From NCBI RefSeq assembly GCF_004011695.2, contig NC_082420.1:1240001-1304000 (forward strand): a stretch of 64,000 nt of DNA. Reading direction: 5' to 3'. How positions within the stretch are numbered: position 1 is the stretch's first letter; each line of letters begins with the position of its first letter. The stretch comes from Ascochyta rabiei (lineage: Eukaryota; Ascomycota; Dothideomycetes; Pleosporales; Didymellaceae). This document shows, piece by piece, positions 32,988 through 44,422 of this stretch. The notes under the pieces are model-generated. The model had not been told where the DNA came from. It saw only the letters and a program-made list of their open reading frames with translations, and did no database searches. The translations under genes and the position numbers were made by a program.

Positions 32988-33153
32988 GACAAGCCCGCGC
33001 TAGTGGATAACGCCGCAACGACCGTTCCTTGACGGCGACAAGCCCGCGCTGGTGGTCAACGCCGCATCGATCGCTCCTTGACTGCGACAAGCCCGCGCTG
33101 GTGGTCAACGCCGCATCGATCGCTCCTTGACTGCGACAAGCCCGCGCTGGTGT
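32988..33153. repeat. 49-bp tandem repeat, about 3.4 copies, next to the clr2 start
   Basis: Copies begin with GACAAGCCCGCGCT at 32988, 33037, 33086 and 33135, an exact 49-bp period. The second and third copies are essentially identical and include GGTCAACGCCGCATCGATCG. The first copy has several substitutions and the fourth is cut short. Confidence 0.95.
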
Positions 33154-33191
33154 TCCCTCACCTCACTGCGACGAGCACTGCCGCGCCCGCC

Positions 33192-35186
33192 ATGACGCAG
33201 CCGACGACGGCCTTCTACCCCATCTTCGCCTCCAAGTCGGACGGCCACGACATCGTCAACCAAAAGGGCTCCGTCGTGAGGAATGGGCCGACGCAGGAGC
33301 AGCTGGACCGCTCGCCCAACGCGCAGGGCCAGTGCGACTACTACCGCCTCATCGAAAAGGACGACCCCAAGCACGTGGACTGGAGGAAGAAGCTGGGCGG
33401 CATGCTCCTGCGCGAGATCGGCGGCAAGCAGCACGAAGGTGCGCGGCGGGAGAGCGTGTGCAAGGACAAGGACATTGGCTGACCCCGCACGGCAGACAAA
33501 TGGCAGCAGTGCATCCTCTGGGAGTTTCCCGAGAACTACAAGCTGTACGAGCACATCAAGACAAAGGCAGACGGCCAGGCCAAGACGGTCAAGAACCACT
33601 CCGGCGGCGGACACGACCGACAGGACGCCTACCTGTACGGCTACCCCAAGGGCCCGCGAAAGCGCTTCAGGAGCCCCGTCGAGTTCTTCCCGCACCTGCT
33701 GTGGCTGTGCACCGACGAGGCGAGCGACTACCAGAACTGCACCTGCAAGATGTGCTCGCCCGTGCAGCTCGACATGGAGAAGCCCGTGGCCAAGGCCGAG
33801 GTCAAGCCTGAGATCAAGCGGGAGAACAGCGACGTGCTGGTCACGGGCCGCAGCCCAGTCGTGCAGATACCTGCTCGCCGTCTCCCAGTCCCGCCCATAC
33901 CAAGCCCGATTGTGAAGCCAGCCACACCTGCCGCCACACCTGCCGCCACACCTGCCGCCGCCCCTGCCGCCACCCCTGCTGCGCCTCAGATCAGAGCCCC
34001 CACGCCACTGCAGTCCACGCCGCTCCCAGACCCCCGCTGCATCGACCAGCAAGTCGACAGCCACTACCACAAATTCATATGTCGCCAGGGCGAAGTCGTC
34101 TGGTACTACAGGCCCAAGACCGGAGCGTGGGGCCTCGGTCTCGTGCTTCGAAGATGGGTGGACAAGACTGCCGTTGGAAGCAAGGCTTACTATATCCAAC
34201 CCCTGTCCCATCCACACGACTCCCTGGCTCCGGAGCTCGTCTCGACGGAAAACGAGATGAAGCCTTGGCTGGCCTGGTCTGCGCCAACCTACACCTACGC
34301 CTACCTGCAGCAACACCCCAACATCCCATTCGAGAAAGTCGACTGGCAAGGCCTGATGGCGGGGAGGTACGGACAGGGTGTCGCAGGCGTCGACGCTTCC
34401 ATCATGGCAGCCAAAGCCGTGGACACGACCTACACCCTCTTCGACTACCTCAAAAAGACCGCAAACGAGGGCGTGCAAGATGCCCACTACAACGGCCTGT
34501 TCCTGGGAGCCGAGAAGATATGGAGGGGCGACGTCGTGCGCTTGCGAGTAGGACGCGATACGGACGTCATGGTTGTCACCGACATCATCGAGCGAACCTC
34601 GCAACAAGCCACCGGGCAGCCAGCCGTGGCCGTGCTCATCGTTGGTGACATCTACAGCTATGCAACCCTGCCAATCGCAAACCCAGCCCAGCTCCCAGAG
34701 CCTCCGAAAAACCCAAACATTCCCGTCCGCATGCGTGAGGACATGGCCTGGCGCAACCGCCTGCTCGTCCCGCATGCCCGCACGTTTGCCTACTGGAAAC
34801 TCGCTGTGCCCGCATCACGCTTCGACATCGCCGAGGTCAAAGGACGGTGGTATGAAACCGCGCTTGTGTTCGAAGAGCCCTTCACCAAGTCCGTCACCAA
34901 CAACGAAGGCGGCAACGGCGTGTGGATGAACTCTCGTGGCGACGCTACGGGCGTGGGCAGGATGACGGGAGTGCCGCAGTCACAGCGACTGAACGCGTTC
35001 GGAAGGGCGATTCCAGAGACCGCACAGCTTATTGACGGCATCGAGGCACCAGAGCAACCACAGGCGCACACACAAGACGTGGCCATGAGCATGAGCGGTC
35101 ATGGTGCGGACGTGTTTACGGACCTCATGGACTTTGACCACATTGGCGACACAGGTGCGGGACCGGGCTATGATTTCAATTTCTAG
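33192..35186 (+). CDS. clr2: Cryptic loci regulator 2 (transcription-silencing protein Clr2)
   Basis: Two exons, 33192-33438 and 33496-35186, with a 57-bp intron that keeps frame, giving 645 residues. The N-terminal region (about 50-190) contains WRKKLGGMLLREIGG, WEFPENYKLYEHIK, DAYLYGYPKGPRKRFRSPVEF and LLWLCTDE, then NCTCKMC, matching the Clr2 transcription-silencing domain as I recall it. A Pro/Ala/Thr linker with TPAA repeats (about 220-255) precedes the C-terminal Clr2 domain (RQGEVVWYYRPKTGAWGLGLVLRRW ... through ENEMKPWLAW and the IWRGDVVRLRV segment). In fission yeast Clr2 is a subunit of the SHREC complex (Clr1, Clr2, Clr3, Mit1), which silences heterochromatin. Head-to-head pairing with a SNF2 remodeller fits that role. 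It is probably nuclear. Confidence 0.88.
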
Positions 35187-35698
35187 CCTCCGCTCTGTGC
35201 TCCTGACGTATCGATGGTGTACTGACTGATGCCTACAGCGAGTTGACAGCCCTCTGTATCGAAAGGGCTTGAGCTAACAGACCACACGTGGCTACAGCAT
35301 TTGGATTACAACGAAATGAAATACTGGCAGGCGGGTAGTATGAGGGTTTCAGGAGATCCTCTTATTACTAGTGACAGAGCAAGAGCATGGGAAGGGAGTT
35401 GAGGGAGTTTTGAGTTTTGGCGGACATGGACTGGTCAGCGAGACATGTTTGTTTTGTAGCATTACAACGGTGCAGGCTTGGTAATGGATATACCCCGAAT
35501 AAGCAGAAATGGTACTCGAATGGTACTCGAATGGTACTCTTCAAACCACAAATCACACACTTGCGTTCGCACCTCCGAGTTCTCCGCAATGCAGGTCCGG
35601 TCCTAGCGCCGATGACGTCGCCCGTCGCGTCTCGAACCTCCAGCTCCAGCTCCAGCTCCCGCTTCCAACCCAAAAAGTCCCACACATCGCCACCAACA
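35187..35698. other. Spacer between clr2 and the thioredoxin-like gene
   Basis: About 510 bp with the clr2 3' region and the promoter of the next gene. A small direct repeat (TGGTACTCGAA, twice, then TGGTACTC) lies at 35510-35538. The thioredoxin-like frame is open upstream from 35417 but lacks a better start. Confidence 0.5.
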
Positions 35699-36319
35699 AT
35701 GCGTTCCCTCGCCTCGCTACTCCCGCGCGCCCTACGCATCCCCCTCCCGCAAACCTCCACCCGCTCCTTCACCCTCTTCCCCTCAGCGAACAGCCGCGCG
35801 CACACAAACCGGCTCTTCGACAACGTCCGCCAACCGCAGGACCTGCACACGCTGACGCTGCTCAATGCCGCCGACAACCGCAGCCTGATTACCTTCTGGA
35901 GCGCGAGTTGGTGCCAGACGTGCCAGGCGGTGAAACCGCTCGTCAAGGAGCTGATTGAGGAGGAGAGGATTGGCGAGAGGGAGGGGGGGTTGGGCTTTGT
36001 GGTAAGCATCACACCGAGTCTCAGAATAGGAATCAGGGATGGAGACTTGGAAACCGGGTTTGCAGGCTGTGGATTGCTGACGTGGAGCTAGGAGGTGGAA
36101 ATGGACAGCACCCTAATCGGAGACCTGCCCATCACGTACCGTATCTCGAGTATGCCGACGCTGCTGGCCTTTAGCAGGCAGGAGGCGCAGTTTGACACTG
36201 TGCTGAGAAGGCCCGAGGATATGAAGAACAAGGATTTTCTGCGCGAGTGGCTGCTCACCGAGGCGCGGAGGGGTGGGCGGAAAGGCGGAGGCGGTGGAGG
36301 TGGCTTGTTCGGTTGGTAG
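35699..36319 (+). CDS. Mitochondrial thioredoxin-like protein with WCQTC site
   Basis: Two exons, 35699-36001 and 36092-36319, separated by a 90-bp intron, give 176 residues. The chosen start (MRSLASLLPRALRIPLPQ) gives an Arg-rich mitochondrial leader. An in-frame ATG at 35611 is an alternative. The thioredoxin fold is shown by SLITFWSASWCQTCQAVKPLV (redox pair Cys72/Cys75), then YRISSMPTLLAF with the cis-proline. The active site is CQTC rather than the classical CGPC, so it belongs to an atypical branch whose redox potential or partner is unknown. The C terminus ends in a Gly-rich tail (a run of seven Gly then LFGW). It is convergent with the next gene, whose stop is about 300 bp away. Confidence 0.85.
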
Positions 36320-36622
36320 ATTCCTCCCCCTCTGTGAGCGGCACGATATCCAGTCAGGCCTGACTGTAACAGGCTTGGGCGGTTCTGGCGCTGACAAAGG
36401 CGCAAGAAGCGCGTGAGTGCTCCGTAGGCATACGGCGTTCGATGTAGGTGAGCATCCTACCACACCCCAGACTCCCCAACAAGCAAACCAACACAGCTAA
36501 CACAACTCCCCAGACCCCCAACACCCAACCCTTAAAACCCCTCTCTGTACATATACAACACACAAAAAAAAATTCAGCACCAGCGCTAGCGCCAAACACC
36601 CCAAAATCAGAACAAAATCACA
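36320..36622. other. Convergent 3' spacer
   Basis: About 300 bp between two convergent stops, C/A-rich on the plus strand (36470-36560). It contains nothing coding. Confidence 0.5.
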
Positions 36623-39600
36623 TCACAACGCAGCTAGAAACGCTAACCCCGCAATCCTCTGCCACGGCGGTCTCATCATCTTCACATCTACATCCCCGCC
36701 ACAATCCCCGTCCACATCCGCGAGGAAGTTCAGATGACTATAACCACGACCCCAACTGACCCTCTTCTGCGGCCTGTTAAGCTCTATATCGACATCGGCA
36801 TCGACATCGACATCGACATCGACATCGACATCTAGATCATCGAATGTCCGTTTCAGGCTCTTGAGCTCATCGTTTTCGTTGGTTTTGTCGTCGTCACCGT
36901 CGTCTGTGCAGCCCTCGGCGTCGCGGTCGGTTAGGGTGTCCGATTCGTTTTCATCTTTGGCTTTGTCTCCGTCCTCGTCTTCATCTTTGTCTTTGTCTTT
37001 GTCTTTGTCTTCTGGTTTGGGGTTGGTTGGTTGGATTGAGGATGGGGAGGTTGAGGGGTCTGAGGAGGTGGAGGAGGTGGAGGAGGTTGAGGAGTTTGAG
37101 GGTTCGGAAGATTCATCGTCTGAATCGGCTTCTGAATCCTGGTCTTCAGATCCAGATTCAGATTTGGAATCTGTCCCATCGCCAGCAGCAGCACCAACAA
37201 TGTTTGCCCCAGAAAAGTCAACGTTGCTGCTATGGTCGTACGGCGCCTCCGTTTCCAACACGGCCGCAAGATCCTGCATGAACATGTTTTCCACACGGCC
37301 GACCAGACCCACCTCACCAAAGAACTCATATTCTCCATATTCATCTGTACTCGACGAACAGTCCTGATACCGTGTCGTCTCGAACCGTCGATCGTCCGGA
37401 ACTGAAGCTAGCGAGCGTGACGTAACAAGATTGTTGCAAAACAGCCACGCAACCAGCGTCTTCCAATCCAGCAGTCCCGCAACAGCTGCACGAACCAGCA
37501 CCCAGAACTCATTGTAAAAGTCTGCACCAGGCACGAGGTGCTCAGACCGCGGCATAAGTCCTAGAGCGAGGATCCACGCGTTCAAAATCGTGTGCAGCCC
37601 GCACTGCCAGCCGCCGCCCAACTGGGGGAACACGCCGACCTGGCTGTGCTGCTGTCGAAATCTTACAGCTCCGTCTTCGTTGCGCTGGCGCGTCCAACCT
37701 AGATTGGTGGCTGTGTCGCGTATCGTCTTGTGGAAAAGCTGCTGCACTACATCCTCTCTGAACCGCCGTGGTGCGCTGTCGAGCGTGTAGATGCAGAATT
37801 GCCGCGTCGCTGGGTTGTTCAACGTTGCCGTGCGAGACTCCTCTTGCACTACCGCGAGGAAGTGGTGGCTTTTGTTTCCTTGGCTCCAATCGATATCCGA
37901 CGCGTTTGTATTTCCAAGCAGCGTCAGTTGCTCCCGCTGGATATCCGTGTCGTTGATCGTCATGGGCAGCAGGAAGCATCTCCTAGGCCGCGAGACAGCC
38001 CCGTCCGCACTTGCATCGTTGCGCGCTATCTGCATGTGGTTCCGTGTCGCCAATGCGAAGCCACCAGTGAATGGTGCGGTGCAGGTCGCGTGGTGCAGAC
38101 TCGCCTGGCGAGCGTCAATGGCCTCGACGACCGCCGCGATGGCGAGATTCACTTCTCCCAAGTCCAGATACCTCTCACGTCGTATGTTTGGGATCCCACT
38201 CGCGAGTATCCTGTCCAACTCCGCATTCGCAAACAATGTCTGCAGCAGACCAAGACCCTCACCGGTAACCGCGCAGTGTCGTTCTTGAAGTCGGGCCAAG
38301 CTCGATTTCTGCGACCTCGCGTTGCTGAGGAAGTCTCGGTATACGCCGAGTAAGTGTTCGCGAGTAGTCCCTTTGATTGCTTTTCTCTGCCACCGGAGCG
38401 AATTCAAGAAGAACGTCGCCTTGTCTGCACCAATTCGCAGTCCCATGTTTTTAGTCTGCGCAATTGTCCCACCGCAGAAGTACTGGTAGAAACGCAAGAA
38501 CTCGGCGCTCGACATCCAGATGTGTACATGTCCCAGAGCAGACAGCGCGAGTGCTTTCTGCAGGTTGGCAGGTCTTGCTGTTGTTGCCCATTCATCTTCA
38601 GGAAAGGAAGTGTGTTCAAGTCCCTCGGGGAAGGGGATTGCATTGCTTCTCCTAATGTCGTTCAGGGCACTGCTCTCCAGCAACCAGTGCTCTGTATCCT
38701 GCTCACTAAACCCCTGCAAGCGCTCATTCAGCTCATTTTCATCCTGCAACCGCACCGTGTTGGTGAAGCGGCGATCTCGCGGTACAGTTCCTTCGTGCAC
38801 GAAACGATGGCATCGCAGGAAGGCGTATATAAGCGTCCAGTCCACCAAGCCCAGACGCGCGAGATGGACGATATCGAGCACCGTCTGAAACAGATTGTCT
38901 GTCCCTGTAGCCTTACTGTCCCAGATGGGTGCAGCTTGGGGATTCAACTCCAAACCCAGCGCCAGCGCCCAGCTGTTCAGGATCGCCAAGTACCCGCACT
39001 CATCGTCGCTAGGCTGCTGTGCGCAAGTAATCCACGTAGCGGTGCTAGGCCGCAGGACGTCTTTCCAAGACGCAAATTTCCCTTGCCACCACGACATGCC
39101 CTCTGCTGTCGCCATGACCATGTTGAAGACCCTGGTCCTCGTGGCTCTACTGTAGTGCGCTACCTTGGAGTCTAGAATAGACACGGTCATGTTGTCGTTG
39201 CGGTCGAGTTGCACCACGCCCAAGACAGTGTGGCTCCCCTCTACTATCGGCACGAACATGGGTCTTCCGAACCGCGGAACCGGTTTGATCCCAATATCTT
39301 GTCTGTGTTCCTGGGTCGTTTGGTAACACACCTGCACGTCGGTTCCGGAGACGGCACAGAATCCCTTGGTGACGTCTTGGATGCTGGTGATCGCTAGCGT
39401 CACTGATGCAATCGCCAGAGCTACTTCCTCGTTCAAGAGCCATGAACCTGCCTTTGTGGTCACTGAGGATTGGCTTCTGAGCGAACCGAGGCGTTGGCGC
39501 GTGTCCTCGTCGCTTAGCAGCGCTGCGAGCCGCTCTTTCACGTATACGCACGGCCTGTCTGTGTTGGTGAAATCGGCTGTGGACTGGCGCGGCTGCGTAA

Positions 39601-42600
39601 CGAGCTCGTGGTACGCGTCTCGTAGTTGCGTTGTATCGAGGTTCAGGGGAGATTTGTCCGCCTTGAAGAGAGCTGGGAGGCGGACGGAGACGTCGGTTTC
39701 GTCCCAGCCGTTCCAGTTCTTGAATACCACATCATAAGGTCTCTGCAATCTGGCATCAACGCGCTTCGAGAAATCATAGCCATACGGTGCTGCTTTGCGG
39801 AGAGTCAGATCGACTTTGAAATCTCGCCCGTCCACAGTGGATGCAAACCGCCGCTCCTCACCAGGCAGCTCTCCCTGCTTCACATATCCATAGCAGAGCA
39901 AAAAAGAATAAATCAGCTTCCAATCCGCACACCCCGCGAGCACGACAGCGATGACCTCGCGCCCCCGCTGGAAGAAATCCCCGCGTGGAGTAAAGTTGGT
40001 GTTGAGCGTGCAGTCCAGCATGACACTCCACGCGTTGAAGATGGCGTGGTACCTGCATTGCCACAGATCGCGCTGTCGAGGTCCCCACACCCAAGTCATC
40101 CCAGGAGCCAAATTCGCCCCGTCTGCAGCGTGCTCAGGGCGCCAGTGCTCCTCGAGAACCGACACGACAGCGTCGCGGACCTGCTGTCGCTTGTCCTGTT
40201 TCAGTGTCCAGGGCGCAGAGTCGACGACGTGGCATGTCAATACGTTACCCCCGGGGGACTTGGAGGCGGATTGTGCGACGACAAGCAGCGTGTGCTGTTC
40301 ATACTGCCACGGTAGTAGCAGAACGCCATCCGTTAGCAGCTTTGGATCGCTGTCTGACCTGACAGCTCCTCTTCTTTGCAGTGATTGCCCAACCACGGCA
40401 GTGCCTTCTTCGGCGCGCTGCAGTCGGTTCAGGGCGCGCGCGACCGTATCGATACTGTCAAAGACGTCTTTTGAGCTCAGTGCGGGTCCCTGGGAGAGGT
40501 CGACGCTGCTCTGATCTTCGATGTGGACTTGTGCTTTTCTTGCGGTTATCTCTTTGTGGAAGAAGTCGCACGCATTGAAGTCTTCATCGAGTTCTTGACT
40601 TTCGATTGACCCTCGTGCTGTTGGCGCTGTTCCAGCAAGAGGCTTGGTAGGACCCGACGCATTTGCTTTGAACGGAGTAGCGCCGTTCTTGGGTGCAGAG
40701 GGGGTCGGGGCTGCTGGTGGGTTTGTAGACTGGGCAGCGCGGTTGAATCGGTTGGACTGCTCGACGAGGCGTGCTGCGATCTCCGCCAACTGCCAATGAG
40801 CTGGATTGGCGAAAGGAGGTGGGTCACTTAAGAGCTTGTCAGGCGTCTCGTCAGCTGGAAACAGAGCCGAGTGTGCTATGCCCGTGCCTGTTTCGACAGC
40901 TAGACAGGACGTAGTGTCCGCGTTGGGGCCGGCCAGCTCTGCATCGTCTGCCTCCTTTTGCTCTTTGATCGCGCGCTCAAAGCTCCTTCTGCTCTGCCTG
41001 AACCGTCTATCAAGAGGCGGAAGCACATGATCTACTTCATCCCCTGCCGGCTCCTTAGCTTCGATAAACCGTGTACACTTGAAGAACGCAAGCAACAATT
41101 TCCAGTCTAGCGAATCCCGTCGGGCGATATCGAACAGCCATTGCGCTCTTGTGAAGAAATTTTCGCCGCCGTGTTGGTCCGGCGTGAAAGCAGAGTCGAC
41201 ACGCAAGCCCATCGCGATAGCCCATGCGTTGAGAATGGTGAAAGTAGAAGCATCTTCCTCATTCGCGCCCTGGGCGCATGGAGCCCAGGTCACAGACAGA
41301 GGAGCATCGCCCTCCTGACCTTCCTTCTCGCTAGCGACGCCTGGCCTCGAGTCCTGTCTTAGTATCAACTCGTTAGCGTGTGTGACGAGTGTCGCCCTCT
41401 CTGCTCTCTTCGATCGCCATGCCATCGGGTCCAGAATCCGCAGTTCGGGCTTCGCAACATCGTTTTGAAGAACGATGAGTATGACGTGGTAGTTCTGGTG
41501 CGGTACAGCCGTGATGAGCGTCCTCCCGGGCCGAAATTTCCGACCGGTGTACGTGAAGCTGAAGCCTAAGGACGGAGCCTGGCGAAGATTGATACTTGTC
41601 AATACGCGAGGGATAAGCTCGTCGAGACACATACGCTGAGGGGCCCATAAACGACGTTTCAGGTAGCCACAATTATCCTCGATTGCCTCCCCGCTGTCGT
41701 CCGTCCACTCGTCGTCACTAGGATGCTCGGCCTGGTCGTCGAGGTCTAGAAGACCAGTCGCTGACCTCGGTGGCCGTCTTTCGGATGACGACCAGGCGAT
41801 ATCCACGATACCCTCATCAACATCCCCATTCTCGTCTCGCCCGGAAAGCTCAACAGCATCTGCCTTAGCCGCCGTTTTCCTAACGAAATCAAGATCAGCT
41901 CTCGTCCGGAAGAAAAACAGCGGTTGCGAAAGAAGCTCAATAACCGTGAACTGCCGAAGTGGGCCAATGTAAATATCAGAGTTCCCTTCGTCATACCTGT
42001 CGTGAGGCGCATCGTTGATATAAGTTTGTCCGTTGATTGTGAGCTTCGTCTGCGGTGGGACGACAATGAAGTATGCGTAGGGAGTGCTCCTGTCGTGCTC
42101 GGCGCCGGGCGGTAGGCGGCGGATGAAGTTGATTCGAGCATGGTCCTGCCTATGAGGAGAGTGCCGAAGGGTACTTGGTGGTTTGGATCAGTGATGACCG
42201 CACAGTTCATGAGTCGCTGACTTACACATCTACCTGGTAGTCGTGAGTCACTGTGAAGATAGCGTCTGTCGATGAAGTCGACGCTACAACAGCGAATTGC
42301 TCGTCGCCGGTTCCAAACGCGCGTTCAAAAGCTGCTCGTTGGTATGTTCCTGGTACAGTGTCATCATTAGGTGACTCGGTACGCCTTTTGATCCGATTGA
42401 ACAATTGCACCAGACAGTGACTGCTTTTGTTTGGGTCCGAGCCGGCTTCCATATCCGGTGACCCCCTTTTTTTGTATAAAGGGGATCGCAATGGCGAGGC
42501 GTGGAATGGCACGCGCAGGGTACGCGTGCGTGACCAGTGTCGATTGGAGAATAGGGGCACGAACTGTGTGATTGCCGCACTGTCGTCGATGGTTTTGTTG

Positions 42601-42821
42601 TCGGCTTTTGTGGGTAAGGCCCATTCAACGTGTGATGGCTCCGTTCCGTCATCTAGAGTATGAACAGTTGCTGTGTGGACTGGATTTCCTCGTGTCTGTT
42701 TCACTACTGGCGCTTCGGCCTCGGTCTTTGATCGCGTAGATGCCGATGTTGAAGTTGGTGCCCTGGCTTTCTTCGACAAGCGACCCTCATCTTTCCCCGT
42801 TGATTTACGCTTGTGTGCCAT
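36623..42821 (-). CDS. Giant protein with four tandem Ulp1/C48-like cysteine-protease modules
   Basis: Two exons, 42226-42821 and 36623-42149, with a 76-bp intron, give 2,040 residues. The N terminus (1-60) is basic and NLS-like. Residues 90-300 are ordered but unrecognised. Four related modules follow at about 373-563, 808-963, 1103-1318 and 1528-1773. Each has a His in a hydrophobic strand, an Asp in an LDS/LDP/VDS strand 19-28 residues later, and 55-60 residues after that a Q-x(5-6)-C-x3-x4-N-(A/S)-W motif. Candidate triads are His818/Asp842/Cys897, His1172/Asp1192/Cys1250 and His1628/Asp1656/Cys1715. Module 1 has His420/Asp439 but Ala499 instead of Cys. Each module ends with a shared DW(K/T)-x-(L/V)-x-(A/S)-(F/W)-(F/L)-x-C segment and an RRF. 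The tail (about 1820-1990) is acidic low complexity. The order His-Asp-Gln-Cys is that of Ulp1/SENP deSUMOylases. Substrate and activity are unknown. Confidence 0.85.
36790..36835. repeat. Hexamer repeat in the acidic tail of the C48-like gene
   Basis: About seven tandem GACATC units (plus strand) encode alternating Asp-Val in the C-terminal acidic tail. Adjacent Ser/Thr, Lys-Asp and Asp/Glu runs are also low complexity. Confidence 0.9.
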
Positions 42822-43391
42822 TGCGAGAGTGTATATGATTTGGGTGTCCGATTATAAGATTACTGAGAACTCTGAGTGACTTCGTCCAAGTGGAACACAG
42901 GTATTGATGATGGCGACGGCGACTCTTGGTCTGCCCCGAACAATAAAGAAGCTGCCATTGTCAGTAAAATATTGGGCACGGGCCTGACTAGACAAAGCAG
43001 TGGTTGGGAAAGTCGATAAAATTATATATTGAGCACACAATGGTGTGCTATTTACTAGCAGCCAGCGTGCAGGCTCGTTGCTCTCGACGTCGGCATTGGG
43101 GGTATATTTCGGACGTGGCTGAGGGTAAGACAACAACCCCTCCTGCGTCAACGCTTTGTAGCGGACGAAGGTGACGCAAGCTCTTTATCTGTATTTGAAC
43201 GGTAAGTGCAAGGGCAGCGTAGCATGTTTCAGACCCTAGATGCATCTCTTCGCGCAACCGGCTAGGGTTGACCGTAGCGAGCCTGCTTTTGAATGACCGC
43301 TGCGCCCAATAGACACGCTTTATCCACCATGTTGGTTTTGAGAAACTATTTTGTTTGTTGGGATTCGTAATCTGGCTTTGTTTGGTGCGAT
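42822..43391. other. Spacer between bZIP gene and C48-like gene
   Basis: About 570 bp between two minus-strand genes, holding the promoter of the C48-like gene and the 3' region of the bZIP gene. No conserved frame was seen. Confidence 0.5.
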
Positions 43392-44422
43392 TCACGTCCC
43401 CGAGTACGGCTGCGGATACGTAGTCGTGATGGGATAGGGTATGTGGTGGTTGCTGTAGTAGGGCTGACTGAGTTGATCGACGTGATACATCGGACCTGGA
43501 TCTGAATGCATTGCTCTTATGATGTTGGCAGCATCGACGCAGGACGATGTATTATAACAAGAGGCATAGTCAGAACCGTTGGTGTAGGCTTGAGAATAAG
43601 ACCACGGTGGGTTTTGAGTTGACTCGTACCGGTAATCGTAATCCACTTTGATCTCAGGGCCTCGGGAGGTTATCGGTGCATAGAGCGTCGTATGGTATGA
43701 GACTGGAGGTGTGCCCATGCTAGACTCTATGGAGGTGGGACTCAAAGATTCGCAGCTGCTCAATGTAGCTGGACAAGAGGGAGGGATACTGAGTGACGGT
43801 ACCGAAGGCAAGTGTCCGGGTATCGATGCGCCTCTTGCTTGTTGCGGTAGCGGCGTAGACGATACCACACTATTGGTTATGCGTCGATCGAGTGCGTTGC
43901 TGAGAGCTGATGTTACTGAGACCTGTTCAAACGACTTGACTGTTGGGCCACCAAGTGCCGCCACGATGTCCGCGTCAGACACGCCATGTTTTGAGAGCAG
44001 AGAACGGAGCTTCTTGTTCTCATCGAGGACCTTTCTCGCCGCGTTTTGAATTTCTGCCGACGCTTCGATGCCGGCTTGGTCGCAATTCCGCAACCTGGCC
44101 TCAAGCTCTTGGAGATACTCTTTTCGGCGAGCGCGAGACCGTCCTGTATGCGGTCTGTCAGCGAATTATCCGAAGAGAACCACACAACAAGTGACCCATT
44201 GAATGTTGATCTGAATGTGTGGGCGAATCTCCAGTAGCACGGAAGCATTCTGTATCGACAACAGGCTGGGGCATCAAAGTAGTGGAAATTCTTAGTGCAA
44301 CTTACGTTGATTATCTCGGATTCGAGCAAGGTTCTGTGCCTTGTGCTTCTAGGTGTCAACATAACACTTCTGTAGAGACTACGCAGGCTGACTCATACCG
44401 AAGATTTTAGATATTCACCCAT
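43392..44422 (-). CDS. bZIP transcription factor
   Basis: Three exons are inferred: 44399-44422 (MGEYLKSS), 44306-44348 and 43392-44143, with introns of 50 and 162 bp. All joins keep frame and give 272 residues. Splicing assembles the basic region NLARIRDNQRRSRARRKEY directly followed by LQELEARL and a leucine-zipper-like heptad (residues about 28-70). The R-I-R-D-N-Q-R-R-S-R-A-R-R core is the DNA-contact surface of a common filamentous-fungal bZIP group. The rest is Ser/Pro/Tyr-rich and ends in Tyr-rich sequence typical of an activation region. The first exon is only eight codons, so the start is the weakest part of the model. The protein should act in the nucleus as a dimer; target genes are unknown. 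It is divergent from the membrane protein gene at 45059. Confidence 0.85.

Larger units (their letters stand above)
32565..33191. promoter_or_regulatory. Shared divergent promoter region of the remodeller and clr2, with tandem repeats
   Basis: A 627-bp region between two divergent start codons. It contains a GAAGT/GAAGGGGAGT repeat (32819-32884) and a 49-bp tandem repeat (32988-33153) that ends about 40 bp before the clr2 ATG. Any transcription start and factor sites for both genes must lie here. No individual binding site is claimed. Confidence 0.6.

Noticed and set aside
33105..34775. 556-codon minus-strand frame
   Set aside because: Antisense shadow of the clr2 gene, which has clear domain motifs.
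38354..39175. 273-codon plus-strand frame
   Set aside because: Antisense to the C48-like gene, whose four aligned modules establish the minus-strand frame.
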